A stretch of DNA of 51,555 nt from contig CAJUDU010000011.1 of assembly GCA_910584935.1 (NCBI GenBank), forward strand, positions 1 to 51,555. Direction: 5' to 3'. Under the pieces are notes generated by a model. The model was given only the letters and a program-made list of their open reading frames with translations. It did not search any database and had not been told where the DNA came from. Positions 17,317 to 26,767 of the stretch are shown here, in pieces; position 1 is the stretch's first letter; every line of letters begins with the position of its first letter. Source of the stretch: an uncultured Butyricicoccus sp. GTDB lineage: Bacteria; Bacillota; Clostridia; Oscillospirales; Butyricicoccaceae. A program made the translations under genes and the position numbers.

Positions 17317-18576
17317 ATGGGAAAAGCACTTATCATTGGCTGTGGCGGTGTTGCCAGCGTTGCAATTCATAAATGCTGTCAGAATAGCGATGTTTTTACG
17401 GAAATTTGCATTGCCAGCCGTACCAAGTCAAAATGTGACGCGTTAAAGGCAAAGCTGGAAGCTACAACCAAAACCCGCATTACCACCGAACAGGTGAATG
17501 CAGACCATGTGGATGAAGTGACTGCACTGATTCAAAAAGTAAAGCCAGATTTGGTGATGAATATTGCGTTGCCATATCAGGATTTAACGATTATGGATGC
17601 CTGCCTTGCCTGTGGCGTTAATTATATGGACACAGCAAATTATGAACCTGAAGATATCACTGACCCGGCATGGCGTACGGTTTATGAAAAGCGCTGCAAA
17701 GAACAAGGGTTTTCAGCATATTTTGATTATTCCTGGCAGTGGGCATACAAAGAAAAGTTTGAAAAGGCTGGATTAACCGCCTTACTTGGTTCTGGCTTTG
17801 ACCCGGGTGTGACGCAAGCTTATTGCGCTTATGCGCAAAAGCATTTGTTTGACCGTATTGATACCATTGATATTTTGGACTGCAATGGCGGTGACCATGG
17901 TTATCCCTTTGCTACCAACTTTAATCCGGAAATCAATCTGCGCGAGGTTTCCGCGCCGGGTTCCTATTGGGAAAATGGCCATTGGGTGGAAATCCCGCCG
18001 ATGTCTATCAAACGCGAATATGATTTTGCTGGCGTTGGGCAAAAAGATATGTATTTGCTGCATCATGAAGAAATTGAATCGTTGGCAAAAAATATCCCGG
18101 ATGTACAGCGTATACGGTTCTTTATGACCTTTGGGCAAAGTTACCTGACCCATATGAAATGCCTGGAAAATGTCGGGCTGTTATCCACTGAACCAATTGA
18201 TTATGAAGGGCATTCCATTGTGCCAATCCAGTTTCTGAAAGCACTATTGCCAGACCCGGCTTCTCTTGGCGCACGGACTGTCGGCAAAACCAATATCGGC
18301 TGTATTTTCACAGGCAAAAGGGATGGACAGGCAAAAACTGCTTATATTTATAACATTTGTGACCATCAGGCGTGTTATCGGGAAGTTGGTTCGCAGGCGA
18401 TTTCTTATACCACTGGCGTACCGGCAATGGTTGGCGCAATGATGCTGCTGACCGGTAAATGGAATAAACCTGGCGTTTATACGGTGGAAGAATTTGACCC
18501 AGACCCATATATGGATGCCCTCAATCAATGGGGTTTGCCTTGGCAGATAAATCATGCGCCGGTGCTGGTAGATTAA
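17317..18576 (+). CDS. Carboxy(nor)spermidine dehydrogenase (saccharopine dehydrogenase family)
   Basis: A 419-aa saccharopine-dehydrogenase-family protein with an N-terminal Rossmann motif (GCGGVASVA, residues 8-16). Placed directly before a carboxynorspermidine decarboxylase, it matches CASDH/CANSDH. That enzyme reductively condenses putrescine (or diaminopropane) with aspartate semialdehyde to carboxyspermidine (or carboxynorspermidine). Its stop codon overlaps the next start (TAATG). A ribosome site AAAGGAG lies at 17297-17303. The presence of this route beside SpeD/SpeE is notable. The family call is strong; the diamine preference is not visible. Confidence 0.9.
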   Translation: MGKALIIGCGGVASVAIHKCCQNSDVFTEICIASRTKSKCDALKAKLEATTKTRITTEQVNADHVDEVTALIQKVKPDLVMNIALPYQDLTIMDACLACGVNYMDTANYEPEDITDPAWRTVYEKRCKEQGFSAYFDYSWQWAYKEKFEKAGLTALLGSGFDPGVTQAYCAYAQKHLFDRIDTIDILDCNGGDHGYPFATNFNPEINLREVSAPGSYWENGHWVEIPPMSIKREYDFAGVGQKDMYLLHHEEIESLAKNIPDVQRIRFFMTFGQSYLTHMKCLENVGLLSTEPIDYEGHSIVPIQFLKALLPDPASLGARTVGKTNIGCIFTGKRDGQAKTAYIYNICDHQACYREVGSQAISYTTGVPAMVGAMMLLTGKWNKPGVYTVEEFDPDPYMDALNQWGLPWQINHAPVLVD

Positions 18577-19712
18577 TGGCAGGGCAGTTTACAGATGGCG
18601 GCTTCCGCACGCCATATTATCTGATTGATGAAACCTTGCTGGTGCATAACTTGGAGATTTTACAGGATATTGCTCAGCAAACAGGCTGCAAAATCCTGCT
18701 TGCGCAAAAGGCATTTTCCATGTTCCGGGTTTATCCATTGCTGCGAAACTATCTGGCAGGTACAACCGCCAGCGGCTTATATGAAGCTCAGCTTGGGCAT
18801 GAAGCCTTTGGCGGGGAAACCCATGTGTTTTGTCCGGCATACCGTGCGGATGAATTTGACCTGATTTTGCAGTATGCGGATGATATTGTGTTTAATTCTC
18901 CAGCGCAGGTGCGCAAATATGCGGCAAAAGCCCGCGCTGCGGGCAAATCGGTTGGGTTGCGGATAAACCCGGAGCATTCTACCCAAAAAGAGACGATTTA
19001 TGACCCCTGCGCACCAGGTTCACGGCTTGGCACAACAGCAGCAAATTTTGATGAAACAATATTGCCGCTGCTGGATGGACTACATTTCCATACCCTTTGT
19101 GAACAGAACAGTCCAGATTTAGCATCAACATTTACCGCATTTGCGCAAAAGTTTGGCAAGTACCTGCATGGCATGAAATGGCTGAACTTAGGCGGCGGAC
19201 ATCATATCACCCGCCCGGATTATGACCGTCAGTTGCTGATTGATTTATTATGCCGGATTCAAAAAGAATACCAGGTACAGGTGTATTTGGAACCTGGGGA
19301 AGCTGTGGTATTAAATGCAGGGTTTTTGGTTGCCTCAGTGCTGGAAACTATGCGAAACAGCATGGATATTGCGATTTTAGACACTTCAGCGGCGTGCCAT
19401 ATGCCTGATGTATTAGAGATGCCATACCGCCCGCCGCTGCTTGGCAGCGGGCAGCCAGCGGAAAAGCCATATACCTACCGGCTGGGCGGGCCAACCTGTC
19501 TTGCCGGGGATATCATCGGGGATTATTCGTTTAACGCACCCTTACAAGAAGGACAGCGGCTTATCTTTCAGGACATGGCACTCTATACTATGGTGAAAAA
19601 TAACACCTTCAATGGGATGCCATTGCCAGATATTATCCTAAAAAAACAGGACGGCACGTTTGAAACTGTCCGTTCATTTGGCTATCAGGATTTCAAAAAT
19701 CGCCTATCTTAA
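18576..19712 (+). CDS. nspC: Carboxy(nor)spermidine decarboxylase
   Basis: A PLP-dependent fold-type III (alanine-racemase-like) decarboxylase of 378 aa that removes the carboxyl from carboxyspermidine or carboxynorspermidine. The PLP lysine is Lys45 in LLAQKAFSMF. HTLCEQN near 175, the glycine-rich LGGGHH near 205 and EPGEAV near 243 are family landmarks. The ATG overlaps the upstream stop by one base (TAATG), so the pair is coupled. It is the last gene of the operon, followed after 10 bp by a strong terminator. Confidence 0.93.
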   Translation: MAGQFTDGGFRTPYYLIDETLLVHNLEILQDIAQQTGCKILLAQKAFSMFRVYPLLRNYLAGTTASGLYEAQLGHEAFGGETHVFCPAYRADEFDLILQYADDIVFNSPAQVRKYAAKARAAGKSVGLRINPEHSTQKETIYDPCAPGSRLGTTAANFDETILPLLDGLHFHTLCEQNSPDLASTFTAFAQKFGKYLHGMKWLNLGGGHHITRPDYDRQLLIDLLCRIQKEYQVQVYLEPGEAVVLNAGFLVASVLETMRNSMDIAILDTSAACHMPDVLEMPYRPPLLGSGQPAEKPYTYRLGGPTCLAGDIIGDYSFNAPLQEGQRLIFQDMALYTMVKNNTFNGMPLPDIILKKQDGTFETVRSFGYQDFKNRLS

Positions 19713-19721
19713 AGAAAAAAG

Positions 19722-19764
19722 AAACACAGCCATGGCAGCATTGCCGCGCCATGGCTGTGTTTTT
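19722..19764 (+). terminator. Terminator of the polyamine operon (bidirectional)
   Basis: A perfect 15-bp stem, AAACACAGCCATGGC with GCCATGGCTGTGTTT, around an 11-nt loop, followed by a T-run. It also faces the degV stop from the other side. Confidence 0.93.
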
Positions 19765-19768
19765 GTAT

Positions 19769-20632
19769 TCAGATATCAGGCAGTATTTGGATGGCAGCGC
19801 CCAACAGTCTTGGCCCCACATAAGCGCCCAGCGTGCAGTCAATTTCACCCTCCAGGCAGTCGAGATAATCGGGGAACTGTGTTTGCATGGCTGTTTTGAT
19901 TTGCTTTAGCGCCGCAGGCGCGCCGCCATGTGCAACCGCGATATTATATTGCCCATGGCCAGGGTAGTAGTCCCGCACCATCTGCACCATTTTTTCCATG
20001 GCAAGTTTACTGCCGCGGGCTTTGGCTTTGTTAATCAGCTCGCCATTGGGTGCAAATGAAATAATCGGTTTAATTTGCAGCAATGTGCCTGCTACAGCGG
20101 CAATTTTGCCAATGCGCCCGCCTTTTTGCAAAAATTCCAGTGTGTCCACACAGAAAAACACCTTCGTTTGGGCAATCAGCTTGGGCACAAGGCGCAAAAG
20201 CGCCCCCCAAGCATAGCCTTCCGTGATATATTTGGCAAGCTGTACCACAGTTAGTCCGGTACCGAGGGAACCGCTGCCGGAATCATAGGTGACGACTTCC
20301 AGCCCAACAAAATCCTGCCCAATCACCCTGACCATATTATGGGTACCACTTAGCCCGCCGGATAAATGCACAGCAATCACTTTTTCATACCCAGCCGCCT
20401 TGATTTGGCAAAACGTATCTTCAATCATGGCACCATCAGGCAGTGAGGTTTGTGGCATTTCTTCTTTTTGACGACGGTAGACCTCCGCAGGCTGGATGGT
20501 TACGCCGTCTAAAAATTCCCCATCATGGAAGCGCAGCTTCAATGGGATTACATAGATTGGATATTTTTTGCGCAATGCCGGAGGGATATCCGCACAAGAA
20601 TCGGTGACGAGTGCAATGCGCTGCTGATTCAA
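19769..20632 (-). CDS. DegV family fatty-acid-binding protein
   Basis: A 287-aa DegV/FakB-fold protein. Family members bind a fatty acid and present it to a fatty acid kinase for phospholipid synthesis. The hallmark N-terminus IALVTDSCADIP, the TSLPDGAMIEDTF segment near residue 80 and the HLSGGLSGTHN loop near 110, which contacts the carboxylate, are all visible. FFCVDTLEFLQKGGRIG near 195 is the characteristic second motif. No kinase gene (FakA) is in the window. It is the distal gene of a leftward cluster of small genes. Confidence 0.92.
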   Translation of the reverse strand: MNQQRIALVTDSCADIPPALRKKYPIYVIPLKLRFHDGEFLDGVTIQPAEVYRRQKEEMPQTSLPDGAMIEDTFCQIKAAGYEKVIAVHLSGGLSGTHNMVRVIGQDFVGLEVVTYDSGSGSLGTGLTVVQLAKYITEGYAWGALLRLVPKLIAQTKVFFCVDTLEFLQKGGRIGKIAAVAGTLLQIKPIISFAPNGELINKAKARGSKLAMEKMVQMVRDYYPGHGQYNIAVAHGGAPAALKQIKTAMQTQFPDYLDCLEGEIDCTLGAYVGPRLLGAAIQILPDI

Positions 20633-20656
20633 ACTTAACCACCCCTGCCTTTTGTA

Positions 20657-20848
20657 TTATGTTTCTTCGTCATCATCTGGGTCGTAATAATATTGTGACG
20701 GCGGCGCGGCAGGACGCTGCACAGGCGCGGGGATTTTGGTGCCGAAAAAATCATACCATTGTCCGCATTCCTCACATTGCCATGCCAAAAGCCGGTCTTC
20801 TTCATTGCAGAAAATCTCATTCCCACAACTGCATGTCAGAATAAACAT
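20657..20848 (-). CDS. Small zinc-ribbon-like protein
   Basis: A 63-aa protein with Cys pairs CSCGNEIFC and CEECGQWYDFFG, resembling a zinc ribbon or rubredoxin-like knuckle, and an acidic, proline- and tyrosine-rich tail. An AGAGG site lies 7 bp before the ATG. It sits between the P-loop kinase gene and degV in the same direction with short gaps. No function can be given; a zinc-binding accessory role is inference. Confidence 0.7.
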   Translation of the reverse strand: MFILTCSCGNEIFCNEEDRLLAWQCEECGQWYDFFGTKIPAPVQRPAAPPSQYYYDPDDDEET

Positions 20849-20865
20849 AAAAATAGCCTCTGTTT

Positions 20866-21366
20866 TTATTGATTTCCGATGTGACCCAACAGACTGGATA
20901 CACGTGCTTCAAGCTGCTGCAATGTGCCATCATTGCATAAAACCGCATCATATTGATAATTTTCGACACCATCATCGGCATGGTTGCCCCATGCGCCCTG
21001 CGCGGGGCGGCGCACCAACAGGGTATAGCAGTCTTTACCTGCTGCCTGCCGGAATCGTTCGATTTCCTGCGGTTCCCGGATATGGACAAATAAGATTTCC
21101 GCGTCACTTTGCCGGAATGCAGCGAGCTGCTGCATACAGTAAGTAAACGATAAATCATTATATTCGGTAAAAACTTCTTTCAGCCGCGCCAACAGGCGGC
21201 GGGAAGCCGATGTTTTAACGCCATCCCAGCCCGCGGCTTTGGCAATGCGAACAATAGGCGTAATGGAAGAAATATTCCATACCCGGTATTGCCGCGCTGC
21301 AATTTCACAAACGGTATCTTTGCCCGCGCCACCGCTGCCGTTGATGATATAAACTCTTTTTTCCAT
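20866..21366 (-). CDS. P-loop nucleotide kinase-like protein
   Basis: A 166-aa protein with an N-terminal Walker A, NGSGGAGKDT (residues 9-18). The K-D-T ending resembles dephospho-CoA kinase and deoxynucleoside monophosphate kinases. FVHIREPQEIERFR near residue 95 looks like the strand and helix that carry LID-type arginines in those kinases. No neighbouring gene fixes the substrate. It could be a nucleotide or small-metabolite kinase; I do not recognise a named family. Confidence 0.7.
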   Translation of the reverse strand: MEKRVYIINGSGGAGKDTVCEIAARQYRVWNISSITPIVRIAKAAGWDGVKTSASRRLLARLKEVFTEYNDLSFTYCMQQLAAFRQSDAEILFVHIREPQEIERFRQAAGKDCYTLLVRRPAQGAWGNHADDGVENYQYDAVLCNDGTLQQLEARVSSLLGHIGNQ

Positions 21367-21396
21367 AAAAAAGCCCTTTCCCAGCCTGTTTGGCGT

Positions 21397-22128
21397 TCAA
21401 ATCATAAAGCCGCCGGTGGCGGCAATTGCCTGCCCAGTGACAAAAGAAGTATCCTCGGTACACAAACTGCGGATGAGCCGGGCAATTTCTTCAGGCTGTC
21501 CTAGCCGCCCAAGTGCGGTTTCTGCTGCCAGCGCATCCAGCGTGGCAGCATCATGGACAGCGTTCATATCGGTGTCAATGACTCCAGGCACAACACAGTT
21601 GGCGCGGATGCCGGAAAGCCCAAGTTCCTGTGCAAGCGATTTGGTCAGTCCAATAAGCGCGGCTTTAGACGCCGCATAATGGCTTTCGCAGGAAGCACCA
21701 GTCACGCCCCAAACCGAAGAAACGGTAACAATACAACCGCTTTTGTGGGCAACCATGCCGGGTAAAACGGCTTGGATTGCATAAAAAGCGCTATCCAAAT
21801 TGTTAGCGAACATGGTGTGCCAGTCGTCATCGGTGAGGTCACAAAACATTTTCTGCTGAGCGATGCCAGCATTAGCAACCAGCGCATTCACGCCGCCAAA
21901 AGCGGCATGGATTTGCTCAAAACAGTGCTGTACTGCCGCATGGCAGGACATATCCCCTTGCAGCGCCAGCACCTGGGCGCCTTGGGCAGCGAGCTGCTGC
22001 ACCAGCGCCGCCACATGGCTTTCAGACTGCCGGTAGGTAAAGGCAACCCGCCAGCCACAGCGGGCGAACTCCCGCACAGCGGCAGCGCCAATTCCACGGG
22101 AGCCGCCGGTAATCCAAACGGTTTTCAT
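21397..22128 (-). CDS. Short-chain dehydrogenase/reductase (FabG-like)
   Basis: A 243-aa NAD(P)-dependent SDR. The cofactor motif TGGSRGIG is at the N-terminus (residues 6-13), NAG follows near residue 86, and the catalytic Ser-Tyr-Lys is in TVSSVWG and SHYAASK. The start is the ATG at 22128 (or GTG 3 bp upstream) behind AAGGGGGA. A longer reading starting at 22167 would begin inside the pfkA terminator, so it is rejected. It resembles 3-oxoacyl-ACP reductases but stands alone from fatty acid synthesis genes, so the substrate is unassigned. Confidence 0.88.
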   Translation of the reverse strand: MKTVWITGGSRGIGAAAVREFARCGWRVAFTYRQSESHVAALVQQLAAQGAQVLALQGDMSCHAAVQHCFEQIHAAFGGVNALVANAGIAQQKMFCDLTDDDWHTMFANNLDSAFYAIQAVLPGMVAHKSGCIVTVSSVWGVTGASCESHYAASKAALIGLTKSLAQELGLSGIRANCVVPGVIDTDMNAVHDAATLDALAAETALGRLGQPEEIARLIRSLCTEDTSFVTGQAIAATGGFMI

Positions 22129-22153
22129 CACGATAAAAAATCCCCCTTTGTGC

Positions 22154-22182
22154 AAAAAGGCCGGCATTTTGCCGACCCTTTT
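22154..22182 (-). terminator. Terminator after pfkA
   Basis: Read leftward, AAAAGG-GT-CGGCA pairs with TGCCGG-CCTTTTT around a 3-nt loop with a small bulge, starting 24 bp after the pfkA stop. Confidence 0.8.
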
Positions 22183-22205
22183 CAGCGTCCGGTATGGATG
22201 TTTTT

Positions 22206-23183
22206 TTAGATGGCGACCGCCTGCTGTGCTTCAAACAAATCCTGGTTCAAATCTTTTTTACGGGATAAGCCTTCTTCAATGTCCAGGTCGGTAATGCGGT
22301 GATCTTCCAGCACAATGACACGGTTTGTTTTGCCATCCATCAGTGCGCGCACTGCAGCATATCCCATGCGGGTTGCCATAATGCGGTCTTGTGAGGTAGG
22401 CGAGCCGCCGCGTTGGATATGTCCTAAAATGGTCACACGGGTATCAACACCAGTGCTTTCATGGATGCGGTCAGCAACACTTTGTGCCGAGCCATAGCCC
22501 TCGGCAACAATAACAATATGGTGGTTTCTGCCTTTGATGCGCCCCATGCGCATTTTTTCAATGACATCGGTTTCAAAATCGATTTCGCGTTCGGGCAGCA
22601 GGGTAGCGGTTGCGCCAACGGCACAGCCGACATTCAGCGCCAAATGCCCAGCGCGCCGCCCCATCACTTCAACAACCGAACAGCGTTCATGGGACTGCAT
22701 GGTGTCACGCAGGCGGTCAATACATTCCACGGCGGTATTGCAGGCAGTATCAAACCCAATGGTATAATCTGAGCAGACAATATCATTATCAATCGTGCCG
22801 GGCACGCCGATGCAAGGCACACCTTTGCGGCTAAGCGCCTGTGCGCCACGGAATGTGCCATCGCCGCCACAGCAAATCAGCCCATCAATGCCAAGGTATT
22901 TGCAGGTATCCGCCGCCTTTTGCAAGCCTTCTTCGGTCATCATTTCGGGACAGCGGGCGGTATACAGCATAGTACCGCCTTTGCGGATGATGCCATCCAC
23001 ACTGCGGGCAGCCATTTCGATGATATCGCCATTAATGAGGCCACTATAACCGCGGCGCACACCCAGTACAGAAATATTATTGGCAGAAGCGGTGCGCACC
23101 ACTGCGCGGATTACTGCATTCATGCCAGGGGCATCGCCGCCGCTGGTGAGTACGCCAATACGCCGAATTGCTTTACTTTCCAT
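22206..23183 (-). CDS. pfkA: ATP-dependent 6-phosphofructokinase
   Basis: Phosphorylates fructose 6-phosphate to the 1,6-bisphosphate in glycolysis. 325 aa. ATP-binding GGDAPGMNA at the N-terminus, the substrate motif PGTIDND, and GGDGT. The Gly after the Asp in GGDG indicates ATP rather than pyrophosphate use. The start is the ATG at 23183 with GGGAGG 5 nt before it; an in-frame ATG 18 bp upstream would place the ribosome site inside the gene. It follows dnaE, a common arrangement in Clostridia. Confidence 0.96.
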   Translation of the reverse strand: MESKAIRRIGVLTSGGDAPGMNAVIRAVVRTASANNISVLGVRRGYSGLINGDIIEMAARSVDGIIRKGGTMLYTARCPEMMTEEGLQKAADTCKYLGIDGLICCGGDGTFRGAQALSRKGVPCIGVPGTIDNDIVCSDYTIGFDTACNTAVECIDRLRDTMQSHERCSVVEVMGRRAGHLALNVGCAVGATATLLPEREIDFETDVIEKMRMGRIKGRNHHIVIVAEGYGSAQSVADRIHESTGVDTRVTILGHIQRGGSPTSQDRIMATRMGYAAVRALMDGKTNRVIVLEDHRITDLDIEEGLSRKKDLNQDLFEAQQAVAI

Positions 23184-23271
23184 TTTTATCCTCCCAACCA
23201 TTCTATCAAGTAACCATTGTTTTCAGGAATAGCCTGCCTTGCAGGCAAAGTGATTTGGAAACCTCATAACC

Positions 23272-26200
23272 TTATTTCATTATAACATTATTTTCACCAA
23301 GAATAAACTGTAACCTACGCACAAGCTGCAAATTTTTCTGCACCCAGTTTTTGCGCGGTGCAAGCAGCCGTTTGCCTGAGCTTTCCACAAAAAACACCAC
23401 AGGCATCCCGCCCGGCAGGGCGGATAATTCCTGCCAAACCTGCTGGTATGCGCTGCACTGCATATCAGGCACCTTGAGATAAAGCCGTTCGCCGGATTTG
23501 CCCTGCTGGCTGCTGCCAGCCGTACCCATGGCGCGTATCGCGTCTTCTGAAAGGGTACAAGCCGTGCTGGCAATAATTTTTGGGGCTTCGTCCTCTTTGG
23601 CGTCAATGCGTCCTGTGAGCAGCACAGGCGCATCCTCGCTGAAATACTGACTGGTTTCGTGCAGGGTTTTGGGGAAAACAACAATTTCAATCGAGCCTGA
23701 CATATCTTCCACGGTAAGATATGCCATTTCCGAACCATTCCGGGTCATTTTCCGGCGCATATTGGTGACAACGCAGGCGAGCCGCACTTGCATTCCATCA
23801 TGAAATGCCGGGTTTTCAGCGTCAGGGGACAGGTCGTCTATAATTTTATGGATTGGGGCAGCTTGAGCAAGTTTGGCAAGCTGGCTGTATGAATCCATCG
23901 GGTGTCCGGAGAGGTAAAGACCCGTGCTTTCTTTTTCCAGCGATAGACGTTCCAGCTTTGTATATTCCGGGATATCCGGCAATGGGACTTCATGGGTTTG
24001 TGCAGGTTCGCCGGACAGTGCAAATAAATCGAGCTGCCCTTCAATATTTTTCTTGCGGGCATGGGCAACATTATCCACAACCAGTTCATACACAGCCAAA
24101 AGCTGGCTGCGGCGTGCGCCCAGCGAATCAAACGCACCCGCTTTGATTAAGCCTTCCAGCGCACGTTTACCAAGTTCTTTATCATACATACGCGCACAAA
24201 AATCCGACAGTGAAGCGAATTTGCCGCCGTTTTCCCGTTCTTCTACCAGTTGTTTCATAAAGCCGCGCCCGACATTTTTTATAGCAGCAAGCCCAAAACG
24301 GATATCTCCATTTTCCACCGAAAAGACATCTTCCGAGCTGTTGACATCGGGCGGCAGCACTTTGATGCCCATATCCCGGCAAACGGCAATATATTCTGAA
24401 ATCTTGCCTGACCAGTCCAGCACGCTGGTCAGTAGCGCCGCCATATATTCACTGGGGTAATGGCATTTGAGATAAGCCGTGCGGAACGCAACCACCGCAT
24501 AACAGACCGCATGAGCTTTATTAAAGGCATAATTGGCAAAATCGAGGATTTCATCAAAGATAGAAGCGGCAATCTGTTCAGGTACGCCGCGCTTGACCGC
24601 GCCATCAATGCCGAGTTCTTCGTTGCCCTGGATAAAATTGATGCGTTCTTTTTCCAGCTCTTTAAATTTCTTTTTGCTCATGGCGCGGCGCACCATATCC
24701 GCCTTGCCCAACGAATAGCCTGCCAGCGACTGGAATACCTGCATAACCTGTTCCTGATAAACCATACAGCCATAGGTGACGGATAGGATAGGCTCCAGCA
24801 TGGGATGTTTATACTGTACTTTAGCCGGGTTATGCCTGCATTCGATATACCGTGGGATGGACTGCATTGGCCCTGGGCGGTAAAGCGCCACTACTGCTGT
24901 GATATCTTCAATTGATTGGGGGCGCAAGCCCATGACAACATTGGTAATGCCAGCCGATTCAAGCTGAAATACGCCCATGGTTTTGCCTTGTGCCAGCATG
25001 GTATAAGTTTCAGGGTCATCGGTTGGCGCTTTGTCGATGGAAAAACCCGGCGTATGGCGGCGCACTTGTTTTTCGGTATCTGCAATGACAGTCAGGTTGC
25101 GCAAACCCAGAAAGTCCATTTTGAGCAACCCAAGCTCTTCCAGTGTGGACATGGTATACTGTGTGACCATTTGTTCATCATTGCGGGCAAGCGGTACATA
25201 AACATCGACAGGTTCTTTGGTAATCACAACGCCTGCCGCATGGGTGGAGGCATGGCGGGGCATACCTTCCAAACCGCGTGCGGTATCAATCAGGTTTTTC
25301 ACTGTGGGATTGCTTTCATAAGAAGCTCGCAAATCGGCATTGGCTTGCAACGCTTTATCAATGGTGATATGCAGTTCTTCGGGCACTTGTTTGGCAACAG
25401 TATCCACATCGGAATAGGGGATGCTTAACGCACGTCCAACATCACGGATAGCATTGCGGGCTTTCAGTGTACCAAAGGTGACAATCTGTGCCACATGGTC
25501 TTTGCCATATTTATGGGTGACATAATCAATAACTTCCGGGCGGCGCACATAGCAGAAATCCACATCAATATCGGGCATGGAAACACGTTCCGGATTAAGG
25601 AACCGTTCAAAATAAAGTGAATATTGTATCGGGTCGATATCGGTAATGGCAAGACAGTAAGCAATGACCGAACCTGCCGCCGAACCGCGTCCCGGTCCCA
25701 CTGGAATGCCATTTTGTTTGGCATAGCCGATAAAATCGGATACAATCAGGAAATAATCGACAAATCCCATCTGAGTAATCATATCCAGTTCATATTGCAG
25801 GCGCTTACGCACTGTACCGTCATCATCCGGATAGCGCAGGGCAAAACCCTCTTCACATTTTTTCTGCAAATATTCCCGTGCGGTATAGCCAGCGGGCACA
25901 TCAAACGCGGGCAAATGGTATTTGCCAAATTCAAACTCTACCTGGCAGCGTTTTGCAATTTCCACGGTATTAGAAAGCGCTTCGGGATGCCCAGGGAAAA
26001 GCGCTGCCATTTCCGCTTCTGTTTTGATGAAAAATTCTTGGGTTTCAAAGCGCATCCGCCCGGGGTCATCCACGGTTTTGCCCATTTGGATTGCCATCAG
26101 CACATCTTGCAACCTGGAATCTTCACGGGTCAAATAATGGGCGTCATTGGTGGCAACAAGTGGAATGCCAGTTTCCGCGGACAAATGGTATAGCGCTTCA

Positions 26201-26760
26201 TTGACCTGTTTTTGAGCAGCAATGCCATGGTCTTGGATTTCAAGGTAATAGTTTCCTGCACCGAAAATATCCTGGTATTGCAGCGCGGTTTCCTTTGCGC
26301 CGTCATAATCGCCGTTTACAAGCTGGGTTGGGATTTGCCCGGCAAGGCAGGCAGAAAGGCAGATAAGCCCTTTATGATGCTTTTTCAGCAGCTCCAAATC
26401 AACACGGGGCTTAATATAAAACCCTTCGGAAAAAGACAGGCTGACCATATGGATGAGGTTGCGGTAGCCCTCCATATTTTCGCACAAAAGGATCAGATGG
26501 CGGTGCCAATCGCCTGCGGTATAGGATTTTTCATGCCGGGAATGCGGGGCAACATAAACCTCACAGCCAATCACCGGATGGATGCCGCGCGCCTTAGCGG
26601 CGCGGTAAAAATCAATTGCGCCATACATCACGCCATGGTCGGTCATGGCGACGGCAGGCTGCCCAAGCGCGGCAACCCTGTCCATCAGCCCTTCAATGCG
26701 GCAGGCGCCGTCCAGCAAACTATATTCGGTGTGTACATGCAAATGTGCAAAGTTTTCCAT
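23272..26760 (-). CDS. dnaE: DNA polymerase III subunit alpha
   Basis: Replicative DNA polymerase catalytic subunit, 1162 aa, the full length of the DnaE class. The N-terminal PHP domain begins with HLHVHTEYSLLDGA. The polymerase palm has GPGRGSAAGS and the catalytic PDIDVDF near residue 400. KAHAVCYAVVAFRTAYLKCHYP marks the fingers region, and an OB-fold (VRLACVVTNMRRKMTRNGS) lies in the last 200 residues. It is 8 bp upstream-coupled to whiA in the same leftward operon. Clostridia usually also carry PolC, which is not in this window. Confidence 0.97.
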   Translation of the reverse strand: MENFAHLHVHTEYSLLDGACRIEGLMDRVAALGQPAVAMTDHGVMYGAIDFYRAAKARGIHPVIGCEVYVAPHSRHEKSYTAGDWHRHLILLCENMEGYRNLIHMVSLSFSEGFYIKPRVDLELLKKHHKGLICLSACLAGQIPTQLVNGDYDGAKETALQYQDIFGAGNYYLEIQDHGIAAQKQVNEALYHLSAETGIPLVATNDAHYLTREDSRLQDVLMAIQMGKTVDDPGRMRFETQEFFIKTEAEMAALFPGHPEALSNTVEIAKRCQVEFEFGKYHLPAFDVPAGYTAREYLQKKCEEGFALRYPDDDGTVRKRLQYELDMITQMGFVDYFLIVSDFIGYAKQNGIPVGPGRGSAAGSVIAYCLAITDIDPIQYSLYFERFLNPERVSMPDIDVDFCYVRRPEVIDYVTHKYGKDHVAQIVTFGTLKARNAIRDVGRALSIPYSDVDTVAKQVPEELHITIDKALQANADLRASYESNPTVKNLIDTARGLEGMPRHASTHAAGVVITKEPVDVYVPLARNDEQMVTQYTMSTLEELGLLKMDFLGLRNLTVIADTEKQVRRHTPGFSIDKAPTDDPETYTMLAQGKTMGVFQLESAGITNVVMGLRPQSIEDITAVVALYRPGPMQSIPRYIECRHNPAKVQYKHPMLEPILSVTYGCMVYQEQVMQVFQSLAGYSLGKADMVRRAMSKKKFKELEKERINFIQGNEELGIDGAVKRGVPEQIAASIFDEILDFANYAFNKAHAVCYAVVAFRTAYLKCHYPSEYMAALLTSVLDWSGKISEYIAVCRDMGIKVLPPDVNSSEDVFSVENGDIRFGLAAIKNVGRGFMKQLVEERENGGKFASLSDFCARMYDKELGKRALEGLIKAGAFDSLGARRSQLLAVYELVVDNVAHARKKNIEGQLDLFALSGEPAQTHEVPLPDIPEYTKLERLSLEKESTGLYLSGHPMDSYSQLAKLAQAAPIHKIIDDLSPDAENPAFHDGMQVRLACVVTNMRRKMTRNGSEMAYLTVEDMSGSIEIVVFPKTLHETSQYFSEDAPVLLTGRIDAKEDEAPKIIASTACTLSEDAIRAMGTAGSSQQGKSGERLYLKVPDMQCSAYQQVWQELSALPGGMPVVFFVESSGKRLLAPRKNWVQKNLQLVRRLQFILGENNVIMK

Positions 26761-26767
26761 TCTATTT

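Noticed and set aside
22129..22167. Longer N-terminus for the SDR gene
   Set aside because: It would begin inside the pfkA terminator hairpin and skip the good AAGGGGGA site that precedes 22128.
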